Assembly (NCBI RefSeq): GCF_022539315.1
Contig: NC_066323.1
Coordinates: forward strand, 16,357,719 to 16,421,718
Origin: Serinus canaria
Lineage: Eukaryota > Chordata > Aves > Passeriformes > Fringillidae
DNA: 64,000 nt
Direction: 5' to 3'
Under the pieces are notes generated by a model. It made no database searches and was not told where the DNA came from. It was given only the letters and a program-made list of their open reading frames with translations. Position 1 is the first letter of the stretch; the number at the start of each line of letters is the position of its first letter. Positions 1-10,700 of this stretch are shown here, in pieces. The position numbers and the translations under genes are program-made.

Positions 1-950
1 GCTGGGCTGCAGTCTCAGGCCTGACCCAGGCTTATCCATCCTTGAGGCATGCTAACACATACCTAATACTTTGCAGGCCTTGTCAACAAGCTGCATTGTG
101 ATCTCATCTTTGTAAACCTCAAAAGTCAAGAAAGAATCCTGGACTCCAGCCTGCAGCCTACAACAGAGAAGACAACATCCTTGTCTCAGCAGGGCTGTAA
201 ATACAAGATGCTTGGGTGACCCAGCTGGCATTTGTTAAGTACTGTTTGCTGTGAACGTACTCCTCAACTCCCTCAAGTGTTCTCTTGGAACACACTGCTT
301 CACCTAATGATGTAAGTTTAATATCAAAGTGCTTTAAATTAATTCAATTGCTTTAACATGGCTGAATGGAGGTGTCCACCTCACCATTTCTGCTATTTCA
401 CATTATGGTATTACAGTGAACTCTTTCAAGGATTAGGACATCTGTGGGGTGCCAGAGCAAGTGGAGTCTTAGTTTGTCTTCTGGTCCACTGGTTTGTTGT
501 TCAATGTGGCCACAATATCAAGCTCTTGGGGCTCTTCAAACCTGGTGATTTTTTTATATTGGCTTCAATTGTTGTCTTAGATAACAAAGGTTCTATCATC
601 ATCATAGTACAAGGATTTCATATTATCAGAGCTTCATACCTTCTTGATACAGGCAGCTCCTCTACACACTGACTTCTCCAGGTCCTCACAGTAATCTGAC
701 TCTCCTCTTTCCTTACTCTTATGTATCACTAGTTCTTATTGATTGCAGTGTGTGGCCTGTTAAGATCAGGCCCACCTCCAATCTTCAGCAACTGACCCAG
801 CTGCAACTCATTGGGCTTGCAAGATCACCCTCTACATTCAATGGATGATTATATATCGTGGCTGGATTATACGGCATCTAAGTATCACTCATGTATTTTG
901 GAAATACCATATAGCTCATAAAAACAAGACAAAACCAGATATGATAACAA
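1..950. other. Non-coding flank, no gene called
   Basis: AT-rich DNA. A plus-strand frame at 358-672 is hydrophobic and unlike any family I know. The complementary strand at about 469-720 gives a more protein-like but stop-broken reading, described in the findings. No exon of the neighbouring gene is recognised. Confidence 0.6.
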
Positions 951-1040
951 GATTGAATGGGACTTTGAGCAATCTGGCCTAGTGGCAGGCTCCCTGCTCA
1001 TGGCAGGGGGATTGGAACCAGATGACCTATGATTCTGTAA
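951..1040 (+). mobile_element. CR1 LINE 3' tail fragment
   Basis: The text CTTTGAGCAATCTGGCCTAG, then CATGGCAGGGGGATTGGAAC, then AGATGACC and the end TATGATTCTGTAA match the 3' end of a CR1 in sense orientation. The segment normally reading AAGGTCCCTTCCAACCC is missing, so this short copy has an internal deletion as well as 5' truncation. Confidence 0.85.
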
Positions 1041-1689
1041 TTTAGCTGCTTTTCTGAGTACTGGAATTAAACTGACTTTATATTAAGGATGACACCTTTT
1101 CAGTGTAATTACTTCTCAATATTGTCACTGTGATCCACCAAGTCTATTGCAAATTTGTCTATAAGACTAAATGTCATCTTTAATTATCTGATATGACAAA
1201 TTAATTGGGACAAATTAGTATCAGAGGATGAAGTGTTACAAGGCAAGAAACTCTTGCTTTTGCCCTTTAAGTTACTCCTAATTATTACTTGAGATACACA
1301 TCAGCTACCATTTTATAAGAAATTATGTCCCCTGCTGCTGAATTCCTGAGCACCTTCTTTCAACACACTGCATTTATTGGGAACACATTACCTTAATTTT
1401 TCCCATGTTTCTTCACCATACTTTTCAACCACCAAAGACTTCAGGCACGTGTTTATAAATCCATACTGCAAAAGCAAATACGCGAACATGGAGAAAATGT
1501 ACTGGTTTCTCAAATGCTGCCCCAACATGCCACCTTTTTGTATTTCAGATTCCTCTGCTAATTTTATATTGCAAGAGAAGAAGTAATAATGCTTGACGGC
1601 CTAAAGAGAAAGTAATGTTGGACAGCCATTATGTCTCTCAGTAAACAGCGCAGCGTTTCCCTCAGCGTTTCACAAGCATTCAGCAGGTG
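1041..1689. other. AT-rich flank, nothing recognised
   Basis: This is unique AT-rich sequence between the CR1 tail and the GC island. The small frame at 1377-1586 has no recognisable features. Confidence 0.6.
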
Positions 1690-1790
1690 AGAGCACGCAG
1701 CCAGCGGTGTTTCGCAGGGAAGGGCCGAGGCCGGGCCGGCCGGGGGTGCCCTGTGCGCGGCTGCTGCGGGAGCCGGGCCCTGCGGCTCGG

Positions 1791-1934
1791 CACAGCATCC
1801 CGGCACGGCTGCGGCTCGGGCACAGCATCCCGGCACAGCATCCCAGCACGGCTGCGGCTCCGCACAGCATCCCGGCACGGCTGCGGCTCGGGCACAGCAT
1901 CCCGGCACAGCATCCCGGCACGGCTGCGGCAGCC
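1791..1934 (+). repeat. Two tandem copies of a 72-bp higher-order repeat
   Basis: The word CACAGCATCC begins at 1791, 1821, 1834, 1863, 1893 and 1906. Spacings are 30, 13, 29, 30 and 13, so a 72-bp unit made of three sub-units is duplicated (1791-1862 and 1863-1934). The two copies are almost identical, which suggests a recent duplication. Confidence 0.95.
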
Positions 1935-2118
1935 GCGGAGACCCGGCCGAGCCGCGCTGCCGCCTCCGCACCGCCAGCCTCGCTGGGACCGGGGCAACGC
2001 CGAGAGAGCGGCCCGGGAAACAGAGCGCAACAGCCCCGGCGCGGTGTGCCCGAGTGCCCCGCAGCACCCTGTCCCGGCACGGCGCTCAGCCCCGGCTCTC
2101 GGGCTGGGGACCAGCGGC

Positions 2119-2455
2119 AGGGGCTGCCCGTCTGATCGTCCGTCCCCAGCAGGGGCTGCCCGTCTGTCTGTCTGTCTGTCCGTCCGTCCCCGGGAGGGGC
2201 TGCCTGCCTGTCTGTCCGTCCGTCCCCGGGAGGGGCTGCCCGTCTATCTGTCTGTCCGTCCCCAGCAGGGTTTTCCCGTCTGTCTGTCTGTCTGTCCGTC
2301 CGTCCCCAGCAGGGGCTGCCTGTCTGTTCCTGGCCGCAGCTGTTTGTGCACGACAGGAGCTACCTGTCTGCATATCTGTCCCCAGCAGGAGCTACCTGTC
2401 TATCTGTCTGTCTGTCCCCGGCAAGAGCTGGCTGTCTGTGTGTCTGTCTGTCCCG
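2119..2455 (+). repeat. Minisatellite with nested GTCT/GTCC tetranucleotides, nine units
   Basis: Units start with AGGGGCTGCC or a variant at 2119, 2151, 2195, 2231, 2267, 2311, 2355, 2387 and 2423. Spacings are 32, 44, 36, 36, 44, 44, 32 and 36 bp. Each unit has a GC-rich head followed by runs of GTCT and GTCC. Later units are more diverged (AGGAGCTACC heads). Confidence 0.95.
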
Positions 2456-2830
2456 GCCGCCCCGCTCACCATCCTGCCGCTGCCGCCGGTCCCGCCGCAC
2501 CGCCCGCTGCCGGCCCGGGGGGGGCGGCCCGGCCAGGCCCGGCCCCGCCGCGCTCGCCCGCGGCGGTGGCACCCGGTGGCAGCCAGTGGCCGCGGGCAGG
2601 GAGGCGCCGCCGGAGCTCGGAGCGGCCCCGAGCGGCGCGGTCCCGGTCCCCTCCGCGCCCCCCACGGGCCCGGCTGTTTTCCGCAGGAGAGGCGCGCTCC
2701 CCGCAGCTGCGGCTGTGTCGGGAATTCCGGGTGATGCCGAGGAGCATCCCGGGGCCGCGGCATCGCCGGCACGACGGCAGCTCACGGCAGGTCCCCCGTC
2801 CCGCTACTGAGCCCCGGCTGGACGCTGCCT

Positions 2831-4361
2831 GGCACGGCCGGGATCAGCGGGTCCCAAGCTCCGGAGGGCAGGGAGCCGGGAGAGTGACAAGAGAGGAGGA
2901 GGTTTCTTGCCAAGGGTTTCTTTAAACTGCCCTTAGAGCAGGAGCAGAAATGGTGGAGTCGATAGCCACCCCCACCCAAGGACAGGAGGTTTGTGGGGAG
3001 AAGCAGCACTTTCCATTCGACTGCTACTGAGCTGGGAGTTGCTGCCAGAGGCCTGACAAGAAGCAGGAGGTGAAGCTCCCTGCATGCGGCTGCCATCATC
3101 CAAGCTGTGTCTGCAGCCACCCAGCCTGTCTGAGAGGGAAGGACAGCAGCAGGGATGTTAACGGGAGCACAGTGATTGATTGGTGTTAGGTGCAATGAAT
3201 TCATGGGGTTTGGGGCTTGGCAGAGTTATCTCATTTCCTCCATTTAATAATTATTTGTGGAGTGAGAGATTTGAGGGGTTTGAGAGTCCTGAAGGAACAG
3301 AATGAAGAACTTTTTGGAGAAAATCCCTCTCCCCTTGATAAAGATGAGTTTCTGTCCTCCATCAGCCAAACTGGCAGAGGCAGTGGATGCTGAAGTCCTG
3401 TGCCACCACCCCATTGCTGCTGTCTGCTGCAGGGGATTGTGCATTGAGCCAGGGCTCTGTGCCTGTCTGGCAGGGAGGGTTTTGCTCTTGGTGTGGCGAT
3501 TATAAGGCACCATCTTCACGGCTCTTTGATCCTCAGCCCTCCACTACTGCATGTGGTCAGCAGGCACATCAAAATCTGGGCCAAAGCCCTACACCAGGCT
3601 ACAGAACTGCTGATTTTTTGGCAATCACAGCCTTCCCACCAGCCCTGTGCTCTCTCTGCCCTCCCACAGCCTTTCTGTCCCACACCACCCGTGACTCCCC
3701 TGTGACCTCACTAAGAGACCTGGGTCTCCTCTCAAAAGCTGCCTCGTGAGCCAAAGCCTGGTCAGGGCCAGGCCCAGGGGAAGAGAACTAACAAAATTTG
3801 TGCCCTGCTGTGTTCCCAGTGCTGTGTGCAGAGGACTAGTTTAGCACAGAAACATGTACACAAACCCCTCTGTATTCCCTGGACAATATCAAATATTTGT
3901 TCAAACACGCACCTGTTGGAGATAGCATTGGCCAGCACAACAGATGGCCTATCTCCTGGTTTTCTCTCCCTGCTGTGATTCCAAGGAGCATCCATGCCTG
4001 CTGCAGGGCAAAAGGTGGTCCTGGAACCACAGACTCAGCCCCACAGCCCAGCCAGCAGTACCTGAGGGGAATAAACACCATGTCATCTAAGAATTGGATA
4101 GGTATGCTTACTGCCTTTGATCTATAAATTAATTTCTATTATATAGAAATGAAACTCATTTTAAGGTTTATAAAACTTGAGTCACTGGTGGGATTTGCAA
4201 TTACAGTAAGAACTTTAGTATTCTCTCTTCTAGTACTTTAGTATCTTTTCTTTTTCTCTTATAAGCAATACAGTCACTTTAGTAGCAAAGATTAGCAACT
4301 ATCAAAAAGATTTGGAAATGCAATTCAGGTAAGCTCTCCAAAACTCACATTAGTACCTATA
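2831..4361. other. Non-coding flank between GC island and solo LTR
   Basis: GC content falls steadily from the island. Several short open frames overlap on both strands without family features or splice context. Nothing else is recognised. Confidence 0.6.
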
Positions 4362-4782
4362 TGTGGCATTCACATTCTCTGAAAAAAGTCCCTTTGCCCA
4401 GGATTTTTCTCCTGGGAAGCTGAGAAACCTCAGAGAAAAAGGAACAAATTCTTATCTCATTTGCTTCTCCTGTGTTGTGCTCACATGTGGAATGTGTTTG
4501 GAGATTGTTTACCCACAGTGATTGTTTCATTGGATTCTGGTGTGAGTTGTTTTCACTCACTGGCCAATCAGGCCAAGCTGTGTCAGACTCTGAAGAGAGT
4601 CACAAGTTTTCATTATTATCTTATCAGCATTCTGTAAGTATCCTTTATGTATTCTTTAGTGTAGTTTAGTTTAGTATCCTTTAATATAATATAGTGTCAT
4701 AAAATAATAAATGAGCCTTCTGAGAACATGGAGTCAGATTCCTCATTCCTCCCTGCCATGGGGATCCCTGCAAATACAATAT
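4362..4782 (+). mobile_element. Solo LTR, passerine ERVL-like
   Basis: About 421 bp starts TGTGGCATTCACATTCTCTG and ends near GATCCCTGCAAATACAATAT. It includes the words CCAGGATTTTTCTCCTGGGA, TTTGGAGATTGTTTACCCAC and GAGAACATGGAGTCAGATT, which I recognise from an abundant songbird LTR family. A polyadenylation signal AATAAA lies at 4706-4711, fitting a + orientation. CTATA flanks both sides (4357-4361 and 4783-4787), consistent with a 5-bp target-site duplication. There is no internal retroviral region, so it is a solo LTR. The 3' end is a few bases uncertain because the expected terminal CA is altered. Confidence 0.8.
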
Positions 4783-7700
4783 CTATATACTACATCTGTA
4801 TTGTTCAAGGTAAGTCATACTGTAATTTAATTTATTATTGCTTTAGCCCTTCTTTGGTTAGTGAATTGATTCTATTAGTTTTTTCTGGTCTGTTTGGGAT
4901 CATTAAAGAAATCTGTATAAAGAATATAAAAGTCAGGATGGGTTTTTCTTGGTCATTAGGCTGCTCATCCTTTACAGCCTATAATGCGTCCTTGGTCATC
5001 TCAAGTCACCTCTGACGTCTCAAGTTAGATAACAGAAACCTTCCAAGTAAAAGAAAAGAAATCAAAAGGTAAAAACATTGTAATGCACTTCTGGTGTCAC
5101 TAGGGGTTCTTTATTCCTTTGGCACAATGTAATCAACACTTCCTAGAATTTTGAAATCAGCAGCCATTTCTGTGTATAACCCCCAGTCTGTAATCAAAGA
5201 CAACATCCAACATGTTTCTGTATCTCAGCCCACTCTGTGTGAAATGAAGGAAACAATACTCCCCTTTCCAATCTGTTGCTGTGCTCTGGTGATGGTGATT
5301 CTGCTCTCTCTTGGCACAGCACAGTCAGGTCTCCCAGCCTATCCTGGACCTCATTGCACAGATCTGGCATTGGCCCAGCCTGCCCCTTGCTGCAGCAGAG
5401 TAGGTATGTTTGGGGATGTAGAGGGGAGGCTGGAACAAGATGCCTTTTGTTTCAGAGGGTTTCTTGCTTCCCAGAACACAGAGGGTGGCTCAGGCATAGG
5501 CTCAGACAGAACTGCACGCTGGAATTCTCCTGCAAGGCTGAGGCTCTTGCAAAGGGCACGGGTGAAATGTGTCTGAAGAGTCCTCCAGGGGCTGCACCTG
5601 CACATAGCCATTCCTTCCTCCTGTAGCCCACTCAGCATCCAGTGCTGATATCCAAACAGCAGCCTGAGGACTGTGCTGCTGTGAAATTCTGGAAATTTCT
5701 GCAACGTTCCTGGCAGTTTGTGAGCAAGTGTGCCGTATATTTTCTTTCTGCCTTTGTGGCAAAAGGTTCATTAATTTAGAAGGGAGGTGCTGTGGCCTTG
5801 CAAAAAAGATGTTCATCCATACCTGACAATTGATTTTTTCAAGAGGCAATTTCCCCTGCCCTTTGTTGTGCTTGTACCCAGTTAGTTCTAAACAGTATCC
5901 TTGAGCCCTTGGTAGTTCAGCAAAATAAATGGGCCATCTGCAAAGCTGTATACTCTGTTTCTTCAATTAGATGAGAGGTGAAAATATGCAATACAGCAAT
6001 TTAAAACTCCTGGTTACAGCCTTGGAGAATGCAGTCATAGACTGTCATGGTCTGCATATGCAAGGCCATCCTCCTTTTTCTTCTCTTTCTCTCTGCTGTG
6101 TGATCATTACCAACAATGCAAAGTCATATGTGATTTGCCGTGGTGGAGGGGCTCCTTCCATGACTGTCTGAGCAGAGCACATTCTAAATGTTGCACCCTG
6201 GAGCCCAAAATACCACAGCAGTAACAGAATCCTTTCTGCAAGTGGCTGCCAGCACTGTCTCCTACCAAAGACCCCTAAGGATGCAGAGCTTTTCAGCATA
6301 CTTCCTTCAAACACAGCCTCACATCCGTTGTTCAGATATCATGTGTTCACATTTGTCTTAAATTAGCCTGCACAGTGACTTTTTAGTGACTCAAAGTGAA
6401 AAAGAATCTGTCCTTCTACTGATGCAAACCAAAAAGGAAGTTTTATATATATATGTGCATTGGTAGGCTTCCAGTACTTCACACTACCAAACCATGAAGA
6501 CAGCTGATGCAGAGTCTAGATCAGGAATAAAAATAAACACAGGAGATGTGCTGTCCTGCATAGTTTGGATGGCTCCAATTTTCAAAACACATATTTTAAA
6601 CCCCCAGCAGTTATATTTGAATTCTTATTAAAGACCCTGGGCAAAATTTAAATGACATTTTTGTAGACTAACTCAACAGCAGTGAAACTGCACAAGTGCA
6701 GGCTTTGTCCTCAAGAAAGCTTTCAAAACCCCAGGACATCAATAATATTTTAGAGGGGAATTAACTTGGAAAAAGTCACCAGCTCAGGTCCAAAATCTAT
6801 CCACAGGTGCTCTTGAGCACACAGATGGGGAGGGAACTGAGGAAATGAATGATTCCTCCAAGAGCTGGATGGTCACTGGCACAGGTCCCTCTCCCCTGGC
6901 TCTCCATGCCTGCTGCCATGGAGCTCTGCTCTCCCTGTGTGTGATCCCCCTGAGGTTTCCCTTCCTCAGCACTCCTCTGATCCGTGGGAGTCAGGGATGC
7001 ACCCCTGGAAAGGTCTCATGCCAAGGAGAAACAGGCCCTGGAGGGACATTTGCATGAAACTTTCTGGTTAAAGTCTTTGTGCACGTTCCTCTGGGTATTT
7101 TCTTTCTCTCACTTCTTGTATGGCTACTCCCATTCAAGAGCTCCCATCTGATATCTTTGTTTTCTGCTAAGAAAATGGCTCGTTGCTTGTATTTTCCCCC
7201 TCTGATTGCTAGTTAATGAAATTGGTTCCAGCTGTAACATCACTGCAGCAATGAGCTACAAAGACTCACTTGGCTCAACTGCCTAGGCCAGCCTCGCTTC
7301 AGCTATAGCTCCCAGATGGCAGAGTTATCCAGGAGACTGGAAGAATGCAGTCAAGAATAATGCAAAAATGGGTAAAAGCTGAGGCTCATCAATCTTTGGT
7401 GCTTTGCTGTTGTATCTGTATTGTACTTCAGCCTCGTGGCTCCAACACAGCAGCCTGTGGAGCTGTTTGGTCACTTTCTGGCACCTTGTTCCTTTGGAAA
7501 TGTAACTCCAAATGACAGGGTGCCTGTGCCAAATGAAGAAATAGTGTAGTACCAGCCTGTGCAGGAGTGCTGCTAAACAGGGAGTATCTGAGGGATCTGT
7601 GGTGTATTTCCCTTCCATCTCACCAGTGTCCCTCTCCTGTGATTTGAAGAGAGGGCATTTCCTGGAATATTCATGTCACCAATCATCTGCCATGTAACTC

Positions 7701-10700
7701 AAAATCTCCAAAGGCCCAGTTGAAGAACCCAAAGCAGTTTAGCAGCACAGCCCTGAGAAAGTCAAACCAGCAAATGGTAAATGCTGGCTGTAGCTTTATT
7801 TGTCGTTCATATTGTGAGAGATTGCTCCTTTACTTTTGGAAATTATAATCTAGATATCCTCCATTGTAGCATAATAACTATCTGGGGTTTGTGCTTAAGA
7901 GGTGGGCCCAGGTTTCCTGTGCCTGTGGGTATGAAGACCTCTACCTGTTAAACTGCAAATCTTAATGGGTATGTTGATAATCCAGTGAGCTTTCTCCTTG
8001 GCTATCTTCTCCCACTGAACCACCTACCACGGATGCTCTCTTGGTGCTTCAGCTTCTTGCTGCTTCCTTGTTGCTTGTACTCCTCCAAGTAACATTTTGC
8101 AAGAATATTAATTATACAGCATGCTTAGATTTCTCATACCATTATTAGCAAATACATATTTACTCTAGCTTTCCTTGTTTGAACTGAATCTCTGAACTAT
8201 ATCCCATGGGGTATCTCTGAAAAATACCTGGATCCATTCTGTACAAAGGTGAAGTTTAATATCTTTTTCTGTCACTAGGGACAAGCTGTTCTACAGCTTT
8301 AGGTCTGAGTTTCCAGAGGACAACAGCTCCCATGATCCCCAAGAAGAATTGGACCTGAGCTTTGACAGCAAAGCACTTCATGAAAAGGAGGAAGTATACA
8401 AAACACAATTCCCTTGTTTAAGCAGGAGAAGCAAAAATTTTAATTTAGTAGGGAATGCTAAATAGGGAGTAGTAAACTCTGCTGGAAAATCGAAGTGGAG
8501 ATCTTTGATGGTAATACAGGAGGGATCCAAAGGCTGAAGCTCTGAGGAATCCCTGTTTGTCAAATAGCAGGGCTCTTGGCCAGGAGTTTATAAATGTTAA
8601 AGCCAGAATGGTTACTGACTTTAAAAAATTCAAGTTCTAAGGAAGAAATGTAAATTCTATTGAAGTAAAAGGAAAAGGAAGACTGAAAGCATGAAGTGCT
8701 TGCCTCTGTGACCAGTGTGTGTCAACTTGGTTTTTAAAGGCACAAAGGGATGGTAGTTCCCATTGCTCCTGCACAGGGAGAAATGCTGTGATCAGGAATG
8801 ATGAAGATGGCAGGTGCTTGCTGGAAGTTAGAGCAGCTTTATTTTTTGTAATGGGCTCTACAAGGGGTTAGGGCTTAGCTGGACAATTAAAGTGACACAC
8901 CTGTCTCTGGTAAGGTGAGCTGAGGGGATGAGAAACTCACAGGCTAGCTGAGAGCAGTTAGTAAGAAGAAGTTGGAAGTAGCCCTGTGTTTCCTCTGTCT
9001 CTGCCTACAACTGCAATCTCCTTTTTGATCTCTGCTTTCGAAACTGGGGGTGTTGGTGATGATCTAACCAGCACCTGACTAGCCAGACATTTGTACATGG
9101 AGGGCAGCTGGATCATGTGATGGGGGAGTGGCTGTCACCCTGGCAAAAACATTCAGAGGATTACCCCAAAATCTCTGTCATTTTCCTTTTAGCCTTAAAC
9201 CACACCCTTCCATCCAACCAACAATGAACAAACTTGAAAAGCCCTGTGTGTTAAGCAGTTGAGCAGAGAGGAAAAGAGCTAAAATCTGTACTACCAAGAA
9301 AACCTAGAAATGATCCCTTTGGTTCTTGCTGATGATTATTCTCTCTTCTGACTTCCCTGTGTATTTGTATTTGATTTATTTGTAATGCATGAAGGTCTTT
9401 CCCTACCTCTCCAATCAAAACAATAGAGCCAAAACAGCCAGCATTAGATGTTTGAAAAGATTCACCAAACAGTTTCAATTATTGCTCTGACTTCTGCTGC
9501 AGCTAGTCACACTCATCCTCAGGAACAGAAACTACCTTTCTGTAAACTAACAATAATTTAAAAAGCCTTTCTAGCTTAGGCTAGCTACTGAAAATGCACT
9601 GCACCTTTCTGACCTCTGCTGTAGCCATCTAATAGCCCTTGTGGATTAATCTGGGGACAGTAGTGGTCTTTATTCTGGTTTTGGTTTTGTGCTTGGCATT
9701 GCACTGATTTGAACACTAGATATACTAAAATTGAGATTTTGAGAGTTTTAATGTAAATGTGGAGTTAGGACTATTTGAGATCTTCAGCAATTCCCTTGAG
9801 ATTGATTTTTTCCTCTGATAATTTGCTTTGCCAAAACCAGTGTTTTCCTTTCTTGACTTGAACCATCTTGGTTTCATCAAAGCTGTTTTTTCTAGTGTGC
9901 CTCTGAGGCTAGGGAGCAGCTGTACTGAAATGCTATTTTTTTTTTTTAGAATAAGAACCTACATCTGCACCCCTGTCTAGTCTGCTTGAACTAGTTCTGC
10001 CCCAGACAGATGAAGAACAAAGAACTTGCCAAAGAGTGTAAGATCTGTCCAAGAAGCAAGATAAATTGCTGGTGCTCATCTCTGGGCCACCAGTAGGATC
10101 AGAAGCAGAGAATTAATGTTTGTGCCATGCTCCAATGTAGATGTGTCACACACTGGGACACTGGCACTGACTGCACAGTGGGTGTAGCAGAGAGCTGCCC
10201 AAATCTGGGCATCACTGGCCTTTACAAACATGGTTTGCAAGTACAGCTAACTTCTTCCTGCTGTGTGAATGCCAGCTTTGCTCCATTTTTTGTCGTGACC
10301 AGGACTGATGCTGGATTTCCCAGCTGAAAGAAGGGGAATCCAAATCCTGGTCTTTCACGGAGGTGGAGGGACATGAGTGAGTGTGGGAGCTGGCTGTGGA
10401 ATCAGTGCAGTGGGATGACGTGTGCACATGGAAAACAGGAGCTCCTCTGCAGCACGAACTACAGCTCAGAGGTGCCTGCTATCTTTGGCTGCATGGAGTT
10501 ACAGGGTTCAGCCCAGCCCCTGCATTTGTCTGTGTGGCCAGCGAGCATGCTGCCGTGTGTTTGTGTGCATGGAACCATTTCAAACCATGCAGGATCACAT
10601 TGGAGCAATTTGTCTTCCCTGCAGCATGCACAGCAGTGCCTGTAGCCCCTCAAGGAGTGTGCTGGGGCTTTCTTCCCCTCATTTCGTGCTGCTTTGCTAG

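Larger units (their letters stand above)
1690..2830. other. Orphan GC/CpG-rich island with embedded minisatellites
   Basis: Sequence switches abruptly from AT-rich to very GC-rich with dense CpG, then back by about 2930. Two tandem-repeat arrays occupy 1791-1934 and 2119-2455. The unique GC-rich parts are 1935-2118 and 2456-2830. Open frames exist on all sides (for example 1687-2925 plus and 1564-2067 minus) but their products are low-complexity repeat translations, so I call no gene. It could be a promoter island of an unannotated transcript or simply a GC-rich satellite-bearing locus. Confidence 0.7.

Noticed and set aside
1687..2925. A 412-codon plus-strand open frame with repeated Ser/Val/Cys/Pro-rich peptides, and several overlapping frames on both strands
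   Set aside because: It lies across two minisatellites in a GC-rich island. Several frames on both strands are open, the peptide is a translation of repeats whose units are not multiples of three, and no domain or splice context is seen.
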